Source of the DNA: Streptomyces profundus
GTDB taxonomy: Bacteria; Actinomycetota; Actinomycetes; Streptomycetales; Streptomycetaceae
Assembly (NCBI RefSeq): GCF_020740535.1
Contig: NZ_CP082362.1
Location: 124,001-188,000 of the forward strand
Length of the DNA stretch: 64,000 nt
Direction: 5' to 3'
The notes under the pieces are model-generated. The model made no database searches. It saw nothing but the letters and a program-made list of their open reading frames with translations, and was not told the origin of the DNA. Made by a program: the position numbers and the translations under genes. Positions 48,063 through 56,975 of this stretch are shown piece by piece (the stretch's first letter is position 1; the number at the start of each line of letters is the position of its first letter).

Positions 48063-49883
48063 CTACGGTTCGGCGGCTTCGTCGCGGAGCGCGGCGACCT
48101 GACGGTACAGCTCGACGGCCTCGGCGCCACGGCCCAGCTGCTCCAGGCAGAGCGCCTCGTCGTTGCGGCTGGTCAGCGCGTCCGGATGGCTGGCGCCCAG
48201 CACCCGTTCGCGGTCGGTGCGGACCCGCTGGAACCGTTCCAGGGCCTCGTCCCACCGGCCGAGCCAGCCCAGCGCGACGGCCACCTCCCGATCGCTGACC
48301 AGGGTGTCGGGGTGGTCGACGCCCAGGGTGGTGCCGCGCGCCTCGCGCACGTGGGCGGCCTCGGCCAGCGCCTCGTCCCAACGCCCCAGCCGTCCCAGCG
48401 TCATGCCCCGGCCGTGCCGGGCGCGCAGGGTCTCCGGATGGCCGGGGCCCTGGGCGTGGGAGCGGGCCTCGATCAGCTGCTCGTAGAGCGGCAGCGCCTC
48501 GTCCTGTCGGCCCAGGCGGCCCAGGCAGATGCCCACCTCGTAGCGGGCCTCCAGCGTGTCGGGGTGCTCGGGGCCCAGCACCCGGGCGCGGGCGTCGGCG
48601 GCGCGGCGCAGCCCGTTCAGCGCCTCCTCCCAGCGGCGCAGCCTGGCCAGCGCGTAGGCCGCCTCGTACTGGCTGGTGAGGGTGGCCTCGTGGTGCTCGC
48701 CGAGGGCGGCGATCCGTTCGGTGGCCACCGCGCTGTGCACGGCGTGGGCCTCCTCCCAGCGGCCGAGGCGCCCCAGGCTGAGCCCGGCCCGGTGGCGGCT
48801 GTCGAGCACGGCGAGGTGTTCGGGCGACGGGCCGCCCCCGGTGGCCGGGAGATGGGCGAGGGCGGTGGCCATCAGGCCCGTCCACTGCCCGGTGAGGCCG
48901 GCCGAGCGGTCCGGCGGGGAGATCCGCAGCGACCAGGCGCCGCTGGCGCGGGAGCCGGCGCGCATGCCGCGCGTCCAGTCGGGCATCGGCTCGGTGTCGC
49001 GCGGGCGGGGCACCAGCTGGGTGGCCGGCGGGCGCCTGGGCGGGCCGAGCAGGGTCCTGGCCAGGGCCGAGGCGTCGTCGGGGCGGTCGTCCGCGTCCTT
49101 GGCGAGCAGCGCGACGATGAACTGGTCGAGCCCCTCGGGGAGTTCGGGCCGCAGCGTCCTGGGCGGCTCGGGCACGGTGTCCCGGTGCCCGATCAGGATC
49201 GCCCAGGGGTCGCCGAGGTCGAACGGGGGGACGCCGGTGGCGATCTCGTAGAGCACGCAGCCGAAGGAGTAGAGGTCGCTGCGGGCGTCGACATGGGTGC
49301 CGGCGATCTGTTCGGGCGACATGTAGTGCGGGGTGCCCATGGCCATGCCGGCGCTGGTGAGCTTGGTGCTGAGGCCGATGTCCTGGGCGAGCCTGGCGAT
49401 CCCGAAGTCGCAGATCTTCACCGTGCCGTCGGTGAGCCGCATGATGTTGGCCGGCTTGAGGTCCCGGTGCACGATGCCCTGCTCGTGGGTGTAGGCCAGG
49501 GCGGTGGCCACCTGCTCGGCGATCTCCACGACCTCGTCGACGGGGAGCGGCCCCGGGCCGGCGGCCTGGAGCAGTTCGCTGAGGTTCTGGCCCTCCAGCA
49601 GCTCCATGACGAGATAGAGGATGCCATCCGACTCGCCGAAGTCGTGCACCACGGTGACGCCGCGGTGCTGGAGCCCCGCGGCCACCCTGGCCTCGCGCCG
49701 GAAGCGTTCCCGCAGCACGCGGAGGAACGACTCCTCCTGCTGGGTGCCCAGCGGTTTCAGGCATTTGACGGCGACCCGGCGGCTCAGCGCCTCGTCCCGG
49801 GCACGCCAGACCTCCCCCATGCCGCCGCGCCCGATGAGTTCGAGCAGTTGGTAGCGGCCATGCAGCAGCACGCGTTCCGCCAT
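48063..49883 (-). CDS. Soluble Ser/Thr protein kinase with a TPR-like C-terminus
   Basis: A 606-residue protein with a complete PknB-type kinase domain (about 10-275): GRGGMGEV (19-26), K40, HRDLKPAN (139-146, catalytic D141), DFG (159-161) and TPHYMSPEQ. There is no membrane segment or PASTA domain. Residues about 330-600 are tetratricopeptide-like repeats of about 42 residues, each with LGRLGRWDEAL and HPDTL-type signatures. This architecture suggests a cytoplasmic kinase with a protein-docking tail. A hypothetical gene follows. Confidence 0.93.
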   Translation of the reverse strand: MAERVLLHGRYQLLELIGRGGMGEVWRARDEALSRRVAVKCLKPLGTQQEESFLRVLRERFRREARVAAGLQHRGVTVVHDFGESDGILYLVMELLEGQNLSELLQAAGPGPLPVDEVVEIAEQVATALAYTHEQGIVHRDLKPANIMRLTDGTVKICDFGIARLAQDIGLSTKLTSAGMAMGTPHYMSPEQIAGTHVDARSDLYSFGCVLYEIATGVPPFDLGDPWAILIGHRDTVPEPPRTLRPELPEGLDQFIVALLAKDADDRPDDASALARTLLGPPRRPPATQLVPRPRDTEPMPDWTRGMRAGSRASGAWSLRISPPDRSAGLTGQWTGLMATALAHLPATGGGPSPEHLAVLDSRHRAGLSLGRLGRWEEAHAVHSAVATERIAALGEHHEATLTSQYEAAYALARLRRWEEALNGLRRAADARARVLGPEHPDTLEARYEVGICLGRLGRQDEALPLYEQLIEARSHAQGPGHPETLRARHGRGMTLGRLGRWDEALAEAAHVREARGTTLGVDHPDTLVSDREVAVALGWLGRWDEALERFQRVRTDRERVLGASHPDALTSRNDEALCLEQLGRGAEAVELYRQVAALRDEAAEP

Positions 49884-50028
49884 GGTCCGATTCCCGCCCC
49901 CCGTCGTTGGCCCTGCGTCACCCCCGCCTACCAGTATGGCGTCCCGGGCGGGACGTTCCTATGCCAAGTGGCGGGAAAGAGATGGAACGGGCGTATTCGC
50001 AGCAGGGGTTGACGTGGCCGCACGCGGA

Positions 50029-52242
50029 TCACACCCGGGCGCGCGAGCGCTCGGCCGACGGGGTGGCGGCCTCGGCCGGCGTGGGCGGCAGCCGGCTTCC
50101 CTCGATGTCGACGTGCGGCAGCCGGCGGGCGAGCCAGCCGGGGAGCCACCAGCCGGCGCGGCCCACCAGCACCAGCACGGCCGGCACCAGCGTCATCCGG
50201 ATCAGGAACGCGTCGACCAGGACGCCGAAGGCGAGCGCGAAGGCGATGGGTTTGACGATGGCGTCCTCCATCGTCACGAAGCTCGCGAAGACGGCGAACA
50301 TGATCAGCGCGGCGGCGGTGACCACCCGGAACGCCAGCGGGGCGCCCTCGCGCACCGCGTCCGTCGGCGAGGCGCCCCGCGCGTGGCGCTCGTGGATCCG
50401 GGAGACGACGAAGACCTCGTAGTCCATGGCCAGGCCGAAGAGCACCGCCATCAGGATGATGGGCAGAAAGCTGACCACGGGTCCGGTGCGGGCCACGTCC
50501 AACGCGCCGGCCAGCCAGCCCCAGTCGAAGACCACGACCACCGCACCGAAGGCGGCGGCCACCGAGAGCAGGAAGCCCAGGGTCGCCTTGACCGGCACCA
50601 CCACGGAGCGGAAGACCAGCAGCAGGATCAGCAGGCCGAGGCCCACCACGACGGCGCCGAACGGGACCATCGAGTCGGCGAGCCGGGTGGACACGTCGAC
50701 GGCCACGGCGGTGTTCCCGGTCACGGCGAGGCTGACGCCGGTGGCCTCGGCGTGGTCCTCGGCCCAGTCCCGCAGGGTGTGGACCAGCCGTTCGGTGCCC
50801 TCCTGGTCGGGCCCCGTGGTGGGCACCGCCTCGATCAGCCAGGCGGTGTCGCGCTCGGTCGGCCGCGCGGGGGCGACCCGCGCCATCCCGGGCAGCGCCG
50901 CCATCCGGTCGGTGACCTCGGTGAGCGCGGCGCGCGGGTCACCGTCCACCCCGCCGGTGTCGGCCAGGACCAGCAACGGCCCGTTGAGCCCTGGGCCGAA
51001 GCGTTCGCTGACGGTGTCGTAGGTCTCCCGCTCGCCGCTGCCGGCGGGCGCCGATCCGTTGTCGGGCAGCGAGAGCCGCAGGTCACGCGCCGGCAGCGCG
51101 ATCACCACCAGGCCCACCACCACGGCCGCCACGGTGAGCAGCGGCCGACGGGTGGTCAGCCGCACCCAGCGCCCGCCGAGCGTGGCCGGCGCCGCCCGCT
51201 CGGCGCGCGCCTCCCGGCGGGCCGCCCGGGAGCCGGGGCGCGGGGTCAACCGCGCCCCGGCGAAGCCGAGCAGCGCGGGCAGCAGGGTGACGGCGACCAG
51301 CACGGCGATCACCACGGTCGCCGCGCCGCCCAGGCCCATCACGGTCAGGAACGGGATGCCCACCACGGAGAGCCCGCACAGCGCCACGACCACGGTGAGC
51401 CCGGCGAAAACGACGGCGCTGCCGGCGGTGCCGAGCGCCCGGCCGGCGGACTCCTCGGGGCCGAATCCCTGGGCGAGTTGGGAGCGGTGCCGGGAGAGGA
51501 TGAAGAGCGCGTAGTCGATCCCGACGGCGAGGCCCAGCATCACGGCGAGGGTGACGGCGGTGGAGGACAACGTGAAGAGGTGACCGCCGATCAGCAGCCC
51601 GCCCACGGCGGTGCCGACCCCGAAGAGCGCGGAGACCAGCGGCATCCCGGCGGCCAGCAGCGAGCCGAAGGTGATCACCAGCACGACCAGCGCGACCACC
51701 ACGCCGAAGAGTTCCTTGGCGCTGATGTTGACGCCGGTGGGGGCGAACGCCTGGCCGCCGACGGTGACGGTGAGTCCGGCGCCCTCGGCCGGCTCGACGG
51801 CGCGCTCCAACGCCCGGGTGGTGCCGTCGGCCAGATCCGCCGTGGTGTCGGCGTAGTTGACGACCGCGAGCGCGGTGCGCCCGTCCTCGGAGATGGTGCC
51901 GGCCTCCTCGGGGGAGATGACGGCGGACACCTGGGGCGCGTTCTCGACCTCGCGCAGGGTGCCGGCGATGGCCTGGGACCAGCGCGGGTCCGTGATCTCG
52001 CCGCCCTCGGGCGCGGTGAAGACGAGTTGCGCCGTGGTGCCGCCGGCGGCCGGCAGCACCTCCCCCAGGGTGTCCAGCGCCCGCTGGGACTCAGAGCCGG
52101 GGATGGTGAACTCGTCGTCAAGCGCGGCGCCCGACGCACCGACCGTCGTCAGGAGGACGGCCAGCGCGCCGAGCCACAGCGACAGCACGAGTCGCCTGCG
52201 ACGGAAGGCCGCGCGGCCGAGCCGGTAGAGGAGGGAGGCCAT
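50029..52242 (-). CDS. MMPL/RND-family exporter
   Basis: A 737-residue membrane protein of the MMPL branch of the RND superfamily. Helices come in two sets of about six, each preceded by an extracytoplasmic domain. The family motifs GIDYALFILSRHR and AMDYEVFVVSRIHE, with the proton-relay aspartates, are seen in helix 4 of each half. ATG 52242 has GGAG 7 nt upstream. It follows a TetR gene on the same strand after 223 bp, and that gap holds inverted CCCCAT repeats. Substrate unknown: lipids, glycolipids and drugs are all known for the family. Confidence 0.93.
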   Translation of the reverse strand: MASLLYRLGRAAFRRRRLVLSLWLGALAVLLTTVGASGAALDDEFTIPGSESQRALDTLGEVLPAAGGTTAQLVFTAPEGGEITDPRWSQAIAGTLREVENAPQVSAVISPEEAGTISEDGRTALAVVNYADTTADLADGTTRALERAVEPAEGAGLTVTVGGQAFAPTGVNISAKELFGVVVALVVLVITFGSLLAAGMPLVSALFGVGTAVGGLLIGGHLFTLSSTAVTLAVMLGLAVGIDYALFILSRHRSQLAQGFGPEESAGRALGTAGSAVVFAGLTVVVALCGLSVVGIPFLTVMGLGGAATVVIAVLVAVTLLPALLGFAGARLTPRPGSRAARREARAERAAPATLGGRWVRLTTRRPLLTVAAVVVGLVVIALPARDLRLSLPDNGSAPAGSGERETYDTVSERFGPGLNGPLLVLADTGGVDGDPRAALTEVTDRMAALPGMARVAPARPTERDTAWLIEAVPTTGPDQEGTERLVHTLRDWAEDHAEATGVSLAVTGNTAVAVDVSTRLADSMVPFGAVVVGLGLLILLLVFRSVVVPVKATLGFLLSVAAAFGAVVVVFDWGWLAGALDVARTGPVVSFLPIILMAVLFGLAMDYEVFVVSRIHERHARGASPTDAVREGAPLAFRVVTAAALIMFAVFASFVTMEDAIVKPIAFALAFGVLVDAFLIRMTLVPAVLVLVGRAGWWLPGWLARRLPHVDIEGSRLPPTPAEAATPSAERSRARV

Positions 52243-52363
52243 GGGGTGCTCCACGGGGTGATGAGTCAACGAGCGATGCACGGGCCCAAGCAACCCGGCC
52301 CAGCCGGACGCTATCGCGCATAAGGAGCGCTTCGCCAAAAACCACCCATCGCATGGATGTTCC

Positions 52364-52398
52364 CCCCATTTGGGGTCGCTGAATGGGGTGCCCCCCAT
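52364..52398. promoter_or_regulatory. CCCCAT inverted and direct repeats upstream of the MMPL gene
   Basis: CCCCATT (52364-52370) and AATGGGG (52382-52388) form an inverted repeat with an 11-bp spacer, and another CCCCAT follows at 52393-52398. They lie about 120 bp upstream of the MMPL start, in an otherwise AT-richer part of the gap. They may be an operator for the MMPL gene, perhaps for the adjacent TetR protein. Confidence 0.45.
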
Positions 52399-52465
52399 GG
52401 CACGGAGTGGACCGCGCGGGGCGCGCGGGAACGCGACGGGGGGGGAGCTGCCGGCCGGCCGCCGG

Positions 52466-53119
52466 TCAGCGGATGGCGGCCTCGATCTGGGCGAGATGGG
52501 CCGCGAGGATCTCCTCGAACGCGGCGCGGCGGTCAGCGCCGAGCGGGCGGACGTCGCGGGCGAACCTGGCCAGGACGGGGAAGCGCTCGGGGTCGGCGCC
52601 CAGCGCCGTGACCCGGAAGTGCTCCATGCCCTGCTCGTACTCCTCGGGGGCGATGGAGCCGACCGCGGCCTCGGCGGCGATCAGCGCGGCGACGAGGACC
52701 ACGATCCGGTGGTAGCGCACCGGGATCTCCTCGTCCGGCAGCCCCGAGTCGCACAGGGCCACCAGGAGCTCCTCCATGACCTGGCGGGAGCCGGCGCCGC
52801 CCGACGCGTAGCGCCCCCAGAGCGCGGCGATCTCGGGCTGCCGCCCCGAGGCGTCGCGCACCCGCAGCGCGAGGGCGACGATGCGCTGCTTCCAGTCGCC
52901 CTCGGGGCGGTAGCCGTCCATGGCGTCGGCGAGCATCCGATCGCCGATCGCCCGCAGCAGCTCCGCCTTGCTGCGGAAATGCCGGTAGAGGCTGGAGGAG
53001 TCCGTCCCGAGGCTCGCGGCCAGCTTGCGCACGCTGAACGAGTCGGCGTCGCCGTCGCGCAGCAACTCCACCGCCGCGTCCAGGATCTCCTCGGTCGACC
53101 AGCGCCTTCGACCCGCCAT
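52466..53119 (-). CDS. TetR-family transcriptional regulator
   Basis: A 217-residue repressor type. The HTH lies at about 27-47 (FSVRKLAASLGTDSSSLYRHF) after a WSTEEILDAAVELL helix; the C-terminal ligand domain (TetR_C-like) is helical. ATG 53119 has GAGG upstream. It is divergent from the two-gene ABC exporter, and a palindrome occupies the shared promoter region, so repression of the exporter, of the tetR gene itself, or of the MMPL gene downstream is likely. Confidence 0.92.
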   Translation of the reverse strand: MAGRRRWSTEEILDAAVELLRDGDADSFSVRKLAASLGTDSSSLYRHFRSKAELLRAIGDRMLADAMDGYRPEGDWKQRIVALALRVRDASGRQPEIAALWGRYASGGAGSRQVMEELLVALCDSGLPDEEIPVRYHRIVVLVAALIAAEAAVGSIAPEEYEQGMEHFRVTALGADPERFPVLARFARDVRPLGADRRAAFEEILAAHLAQIEAAIR

Positions 53120-53151
53120 TCCACACCTCGCCTCCGACCCCAATCCAATCA

Positions 53152-53180
53152 TGCACGCACCATTGCACGCACCGCGTGCA
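53152..53180. promoter_or_regulatory. Candidate TetR operator
   Basis: A perfect 17-bp palindrome (TGCACGC-ACC-GCGTGCA, 53164-53180) lies between the divergent tetR and ABC exporter genes. A direct copy of its left arm (TGCACGCACC) precedes it at 53152-53161. TetR dimers usually bind such sites. Confidence 0.65.
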
Positions 53181-53267
53181 TAATGAGGGCAAGCACCGGG
53201 GAAGACGAGTCGGCGGCGCGCTCGCGGCCTTCCACCGCGTGGTGAGTACGGCTGAGGGAGAGTCGAG

Positions 53268-55097
53268 ATGACAAGAGAGACAACCACCGGGCCCTCCGCC
53301 CGGGACGAGAGAGCCATGGCGACACCGCGGCTGGCGGCGCTGCTGCGCCCCTACCTCACAAGCCTCACGGCCGTCGTCCTCCTGCGGGTCGTCGGCGCCG
53401 TCGCCGGCCTGGCGCCGCTGCTCGCGGTGGTCGAGCTGGGCCGCGCGCTGCTGGCGCCGGGGCCCACCGATCACGGCCAGGTCCGCTGGGTGTTGGCCGT
53501 CGGCGCGGCCGGCCTCCTCGTCCGGCTGCTCTGCACGGCCGCCTCCTCCGCCCTCGCCCATCTCCTTGACTCCTCGGTGCAGTTGACGTTCCGACGGGCG
53601 CTGGCCGAGCGGCTGGGGCGGGCGCCGATCGGCTGGCTCTCCCGGCGCCGGGGCGGCGAGCTGGCCAAGGTGGTCGGCGAGGACGTCAGCGCCGTGCACC
53701 CGTTGATCGCGCACACGCCGGGCGAGCTGGTCTCCGCGTTCGTGGTGCCCCTGGTGTCGCTGCTCTACCTCCTCACCGTCGACTGGCGGCTCACCCTGAT
53801 CACGCTGATCCCCGTGGTGCTGGCCCTGGCGCTGGTGCCGCTGCTGATGACGCCGGCCCGACAGCGCGAGCAGGCGGAGTACGACGCGGCCATGGGGCGG
53901 ATATCGAACGCGGCGGTCGAGTTCGTCCAGGGCATCGCGGTGGTCAAGGCGTTCGGTGGGGGCGAACGCGCGCACCGCGCGTACCGCACGGCCACGGACG
54001 ACTTCGCCGCCGTCTTCTCCCGGATGGTGCGCGGGCTCTCGCCGATCGGCGCGGGCATGCAACTGGCGCTCTCGCCGCCGTTCGTGCTGCTGGTCGTGCT
54101 GGTCGGCGGGACCGCGCGGATCACCGGGGGCGATCTCGCCCCGGCGGATCTGCTGCCCTTCCTGCTGCTCGGCCTCGGCCTGACGGCCCCGGTGGCCGCC
54201 CTCGGCCACGGCTTCGACGATCTGCGGGCGGCCAGGAGCGCGGTCGGCCGGATCCGGGACGTGCTGGCCGTCGAGCCGCTGTCCGAGCCCGCGCGGCCCC
54301 TCGCGCCCCGCGGGCACCGGGTGGAGTTGCGCGACGTCCACTTCGGCTACACGGCGGAGCACGAGGTGCTGCGCGGGATCGACCTGGTGCTGGAGCCGGG
54401 CACGGTCACCGCGCTCGTCGGCCCGTCGGGGGGCGGGAAGTCCACGCTGGTCAAGCTGTTGCCCCGGTTCTTCGACCCGACCCGGGGCGCCGTGCTGCTC
54501 GGCGGGGTCGACCTGCGTGACCTGGACGGGCGGCAGCTCAGCCGCATGGTCTCCTTCGTCTTCCAGGACGTGACCCTGCTGCGCGCCACCGTCGCCGAGA
54601 ACATCGCGCTGGCGGTGCCGGAGGCCGACCTCGACGCGGTGCGGCGGGCCGCCCGGCTGGCGCGGGTGCACGACCGGATCCTCGAACTGCCCCGTGGCTA
54701 CGCGTCGGTGATCGGGGAGGACGCCGGGCTGTCGGGGGGCGAGGCGCAGCGGATCGCGCTGGCCCGCGCGCTGCTCGCCGACGCCCCCGTGCTGGTGCTG
54801 GACGAGGCGACCGCCTTCGCCGACCCGCGCACCGAACAGGCGGTGCGCCGCACCCTGGCGACGCTGGGGGGCGACCGGACAGTGCTGGTCATCGCCCACC
54901 GGCTGGAGACGGTCGCCGACGCCGACGCCGTGGCGCTGCTGGCGGACGGGACGATCGTGGAGCACGGCCGGCCCGCCGAACTGCTCGCACGCGACGGGCG
55001 GTTCGCCGCCTTCTGGCGCTCCCGGCGCGCTCCGCGGTCCCCAGGGACAGCGCTCGCCGGCACCGGCGACGACCGGGAAGGGGGCGGGTCCCGATGA
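53268..55097 (+). CDS. ABC exporter half-transporter, first subunit
   Basis: A 609-residue type I ABC exporter chain: six membrane helices (about 25-310) followed by a nucleotide-binding domain with Walker A GPSGGGKST, signature LSGGEAQR, Walker B LVLDEAT with the catalytic Glu, and IAHRLE. The tail is Arg/Gly-rich. The next gene starts inside its last codons (ATGA overlap), and the two form a heterodimer. Similar pairs export peptides, drugs or siderophores (IrtAB-like); the sequence does not decide. Confidence 0.92.
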   Translation: MTRETTTGPSARDERAMATPRLAALLRPYLTSLTAVVLLRVVGAVAGLAPLLAVVELGRALLAPGPTDHGQVRWVLAVGAAGLLVRLLCTAASSALAHLLDSSVQLTFRRALAERLGRAPIGWLSRRRGGELAKVVGEDVSAVHPLIAHTPGELVSAFVVPLVSLLYLLTVDWRLTLITLIPVVLALALVPLLMTPARQREQAEYDAAMGRISNAAVEFVQGIAVVKAFGGGERAHRAYRTATDDFAAVFSRMVRGLSPIGAGMQLALSPPFVLLVVLVGGTARITGGDLAPADLLPFLLLGLGLTAPVAALGHGFDDLRAARSAVGRIRDVLAVEPLSEPARPLAPRGHRVELRDVHFGYTAEHEVLRGIDLVLEPGTVTALVGPSGGGKSTLVKLLPRFFDPTRGAVLLGGVDLRDLDGRQLSRMVSFVFQDVTLLRATVAENIALAVPEADLDAVRRAARLARVHDRILELPRGYASVIGEDAGLSGGEAQRIALARALLADAPVLVLDEATAFADPRTEQAVRRTLATLGGDRTVLVIAHRLETVADADAVALLADGTIVEHGRPAELLARDGRFAAFWRSRRAPRSPGTALAGTGDDREGGGSR

Positions 55098-56809
55098 CGC
55101 GCCTGTTGCTCCGCGTGCTGGGCCGCGAACACGCCCGGCCGCTCCGTCGCACCCTGGCCCTGATGGTGGCTGGCGCCGTGACGGAGGGGCTCTCCTACGC
55201 GCTGCTGGTGCCCGTCCTGCGGGCGCTCCTCGGGAGCGCGCCCGAGGACGCCTGGCCCTGGCTGCTCGCGTTCGGCGGCGCGGTCGCGGTCCACGCCGTG
55301 CTCCGCTACCTCGGCGACCTCTCCGGATTCCGCGTCGCGGCCGGGCTGTTGGGCGGGGTCTACCGCCGGCTCGGCGACCGGCTGGCCGCCCTGCCGCTGG
55401 GCTGGTACCGCGGCGGCCGGCTCGGGGAGGTGTCGGGGCTGGCGAGCCACGGGGTGCTGGACGCGATGAGCGTGGTCGCGCATCTGCTGGCACCCTCCGT
55501 GGCCGCCGCCGTGACGCCGCTGACCGTCGTCGTCGTGATGCTGGCGATCAACTGGCAACTGGGGCTCGCCGCGTTGGCCGCCGTGCCGGTGGTGGTGGCG
55601 CTCCAGCTCTGGACGGACCGGGCGACCGCCGCCCAGGACACCGCGCGCCAGGAGCGCGCCCACGAGGCCACCGGGCGGGTCGTCGAGTACCTCGGCGCGC
55701 AGCCGGTGCTGCGCGCCGGTGGCCGGTCGGGCGAACGGTTCCGGCTGCTCGACGACGCCCTGCGTGAGGTGCGGAGCGCCGGCCGGCGACAGGCCGTGTC
55801 GTCGCTGCCGGGCGTGCTGGGGCTGACGCTCGCGGTGCAGACGGTGTTCACCGGGCTGCTGGTGCTGGGGGCCCATCTCGCGCTCGGCGGCCGGGTCGGC
55901 GCCGCCGAGGTCCTGACGGTCCTGGTGCTGGCCGCCCGGTGCGCCGACCCGCTGCTGTCGCTCGCCGACATCGGTGGTCAACTGCGGGCCGGGCGCACCG
56001 TGTTGACGCGGCTCGACGCGGTGTTGCGCACCGAGCCGCTGCCGGTCCCCGCCGATCCGGAGGAGCCGCGCGGACACGGTGTCGAGTTCGCCTCCGTCTC
56101 CTTCCGGCAGGAGGGGCGCACGGTGCTCGACGAGGTGTCGCTGAGCGTGCCCGAGGGCCGCAGGATCGCCGTGGTCGGCCCTTCGGGGGCGGGCAAGACC
56201 ACCCTGCTGCGGCTGCTCGCACGCTTCCACGACGTGGACGCCGGCGCGGTGCGGGTGGGCGGCGTCGACGTGCGCGCGATCGGCGCGGAGGCCCTGATGG
56301 CGCGGATCGCCATGGTCTTCCAGGACGTGTATCTCTTCGACGGCACGATCGAGGAGAACGTGCGCCTCGGCCGCCCGGACGCCGACGAGGCGGCGGTGCG
56401 GGCGGCGGTCACCGCGGCCCGGCTCGACGAGGTGGCCGCCCGGCTGCCGGACGGCCTCGCGAGTCGGGTCGGCGAGGGCGGCGCGCTGCTCTCCGGCGGT
56501 GAGCGCCAGCGCGTCTCCATCGCGCGGGCGCTGCTGAAGGACGCGCCCATCGTGCTCCTGGACGAGGTGACCTCCGCGCTCGACCCGGTGAACGAGGCCG
56601 CCGTGCACGAGGGCGTGGAACGTCTGATGGCGGGCCGGACGGTGGTGATGGTGGCGCATCGGCTGCGCACCGTGCGACGGGCCGACCACATCGTCTTCCT
56701 CGACCGGGGCCGGATCGTGGAGGAGGGGGACCACGACACGCTGCTCCGCCGAAACGGCCGCTACGCCGATTTCCTGAGCATCTCCCCGGCCCCTGAGGCG
56801 GGTGGCTGA
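55094..56809 (+). CDS. ABC exporter half-transporter, second subunit
   Basis: A 571-residue partner with the same fold: membrane region about 15-315, Walker A GPSGAGKTT, signature LSGGERQR and Walker B VLLDEVTSALDP. Both subunits keep their catalytic glutamates, so both ATP sites could be active. Translation is coupled to the first subunit by a 4-bp overlap. A strong inverted repeat follows the stop. TetR control is likely from the shared intergenic region. Confidence 0.92.
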   Translation: MTRLLLRVLGREHARPLRRTLALMVAGAVTEGLSYALLVPVLRALLGSAPEDAWPWLLAFGGAVAVHAVLRYLGDLSGFRVAAGLLGGVYRRLGDRLAALPLGWYRGGRLGEVSGLASHGVLDAMSVVAHLLAPSVAAAVTPLTVVVVMLAINWQLGLAALAAVPVVVALQLWTDRATAAQDTARQERAHEATGRVVEYLGAQPVLRAGGRSGERFRLLDDALREVRSAGRRQAVSSLPGVLGLTLAVQTVFTGLLVLGAHLALGGRVGAAEVLTVLVLAARCADPLLSLADIGGQLRAGRTVLTRLDAVLRTEPLPVPADPEEPRGHGVEFASVSFRQEGRTVLDEVSLSVPEGRRIAVVGPSGAGKTTLLRLLARFHDVDAGAVRVGGVDVRAIGAEALMARIAMVFQDVYLFDGTIEENVRLGRPDADEAAVRAAVTAARLDEVAARLPDGLASRVGEGGALLSGGERQRVSIARALLKDAPIVLLDEVTSALDPVNEAAVHEGVERLMAGRTVVMVAHRLRTVRRADHIVFLDRGRIVEEGDHDTLLRRNGRYADFLSISPAPEAGG

Positions 56810-56830
56810 GCGGGGATGTCGACTCGCGGG

Positions 56831-56868
56831 GACAGGCCCGGTCGGTCCGGGCGCGCTTCGGGCCTGTC
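56831..56868 (+). terminator. Terminator of the ABC exporter operon
   Basis: A perfect 10-bp inverted repeat (GACAGGCCCG at 56831-56840, CGGGCCTGTC at 56859-56868) with a GC-rich loop, 22 bp past the stop. It separates the exporter operon from dhaKLM. Confidence 0.75.
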
Positions 56869-56975
56869 GCTTATAGGATCCGTAGGCTGGTGCGCCGAAG
56901 CGCCGCGCGGCTTCGCCGCCGCCCGCCTCTTCGGGGCCGCCCGGGCTCGTCGCCGAGGTCAGGAGGACAGTTGCC

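Noticed and set aside
49941..49954. Inverted repeat GTCCCG-GG-CGGGAC upstream of the kinase gene
   Set aside because: Six-base arms with a two-base centre are common by chance at this GC content, and the position gives no clear role.
53268..56809. IrtAB-type siderophore importer
   Set aside because: Both subunits have ordinary exporter folds without the siderophore-interacting domain of IrtA; no siderophore genes lie nearby.
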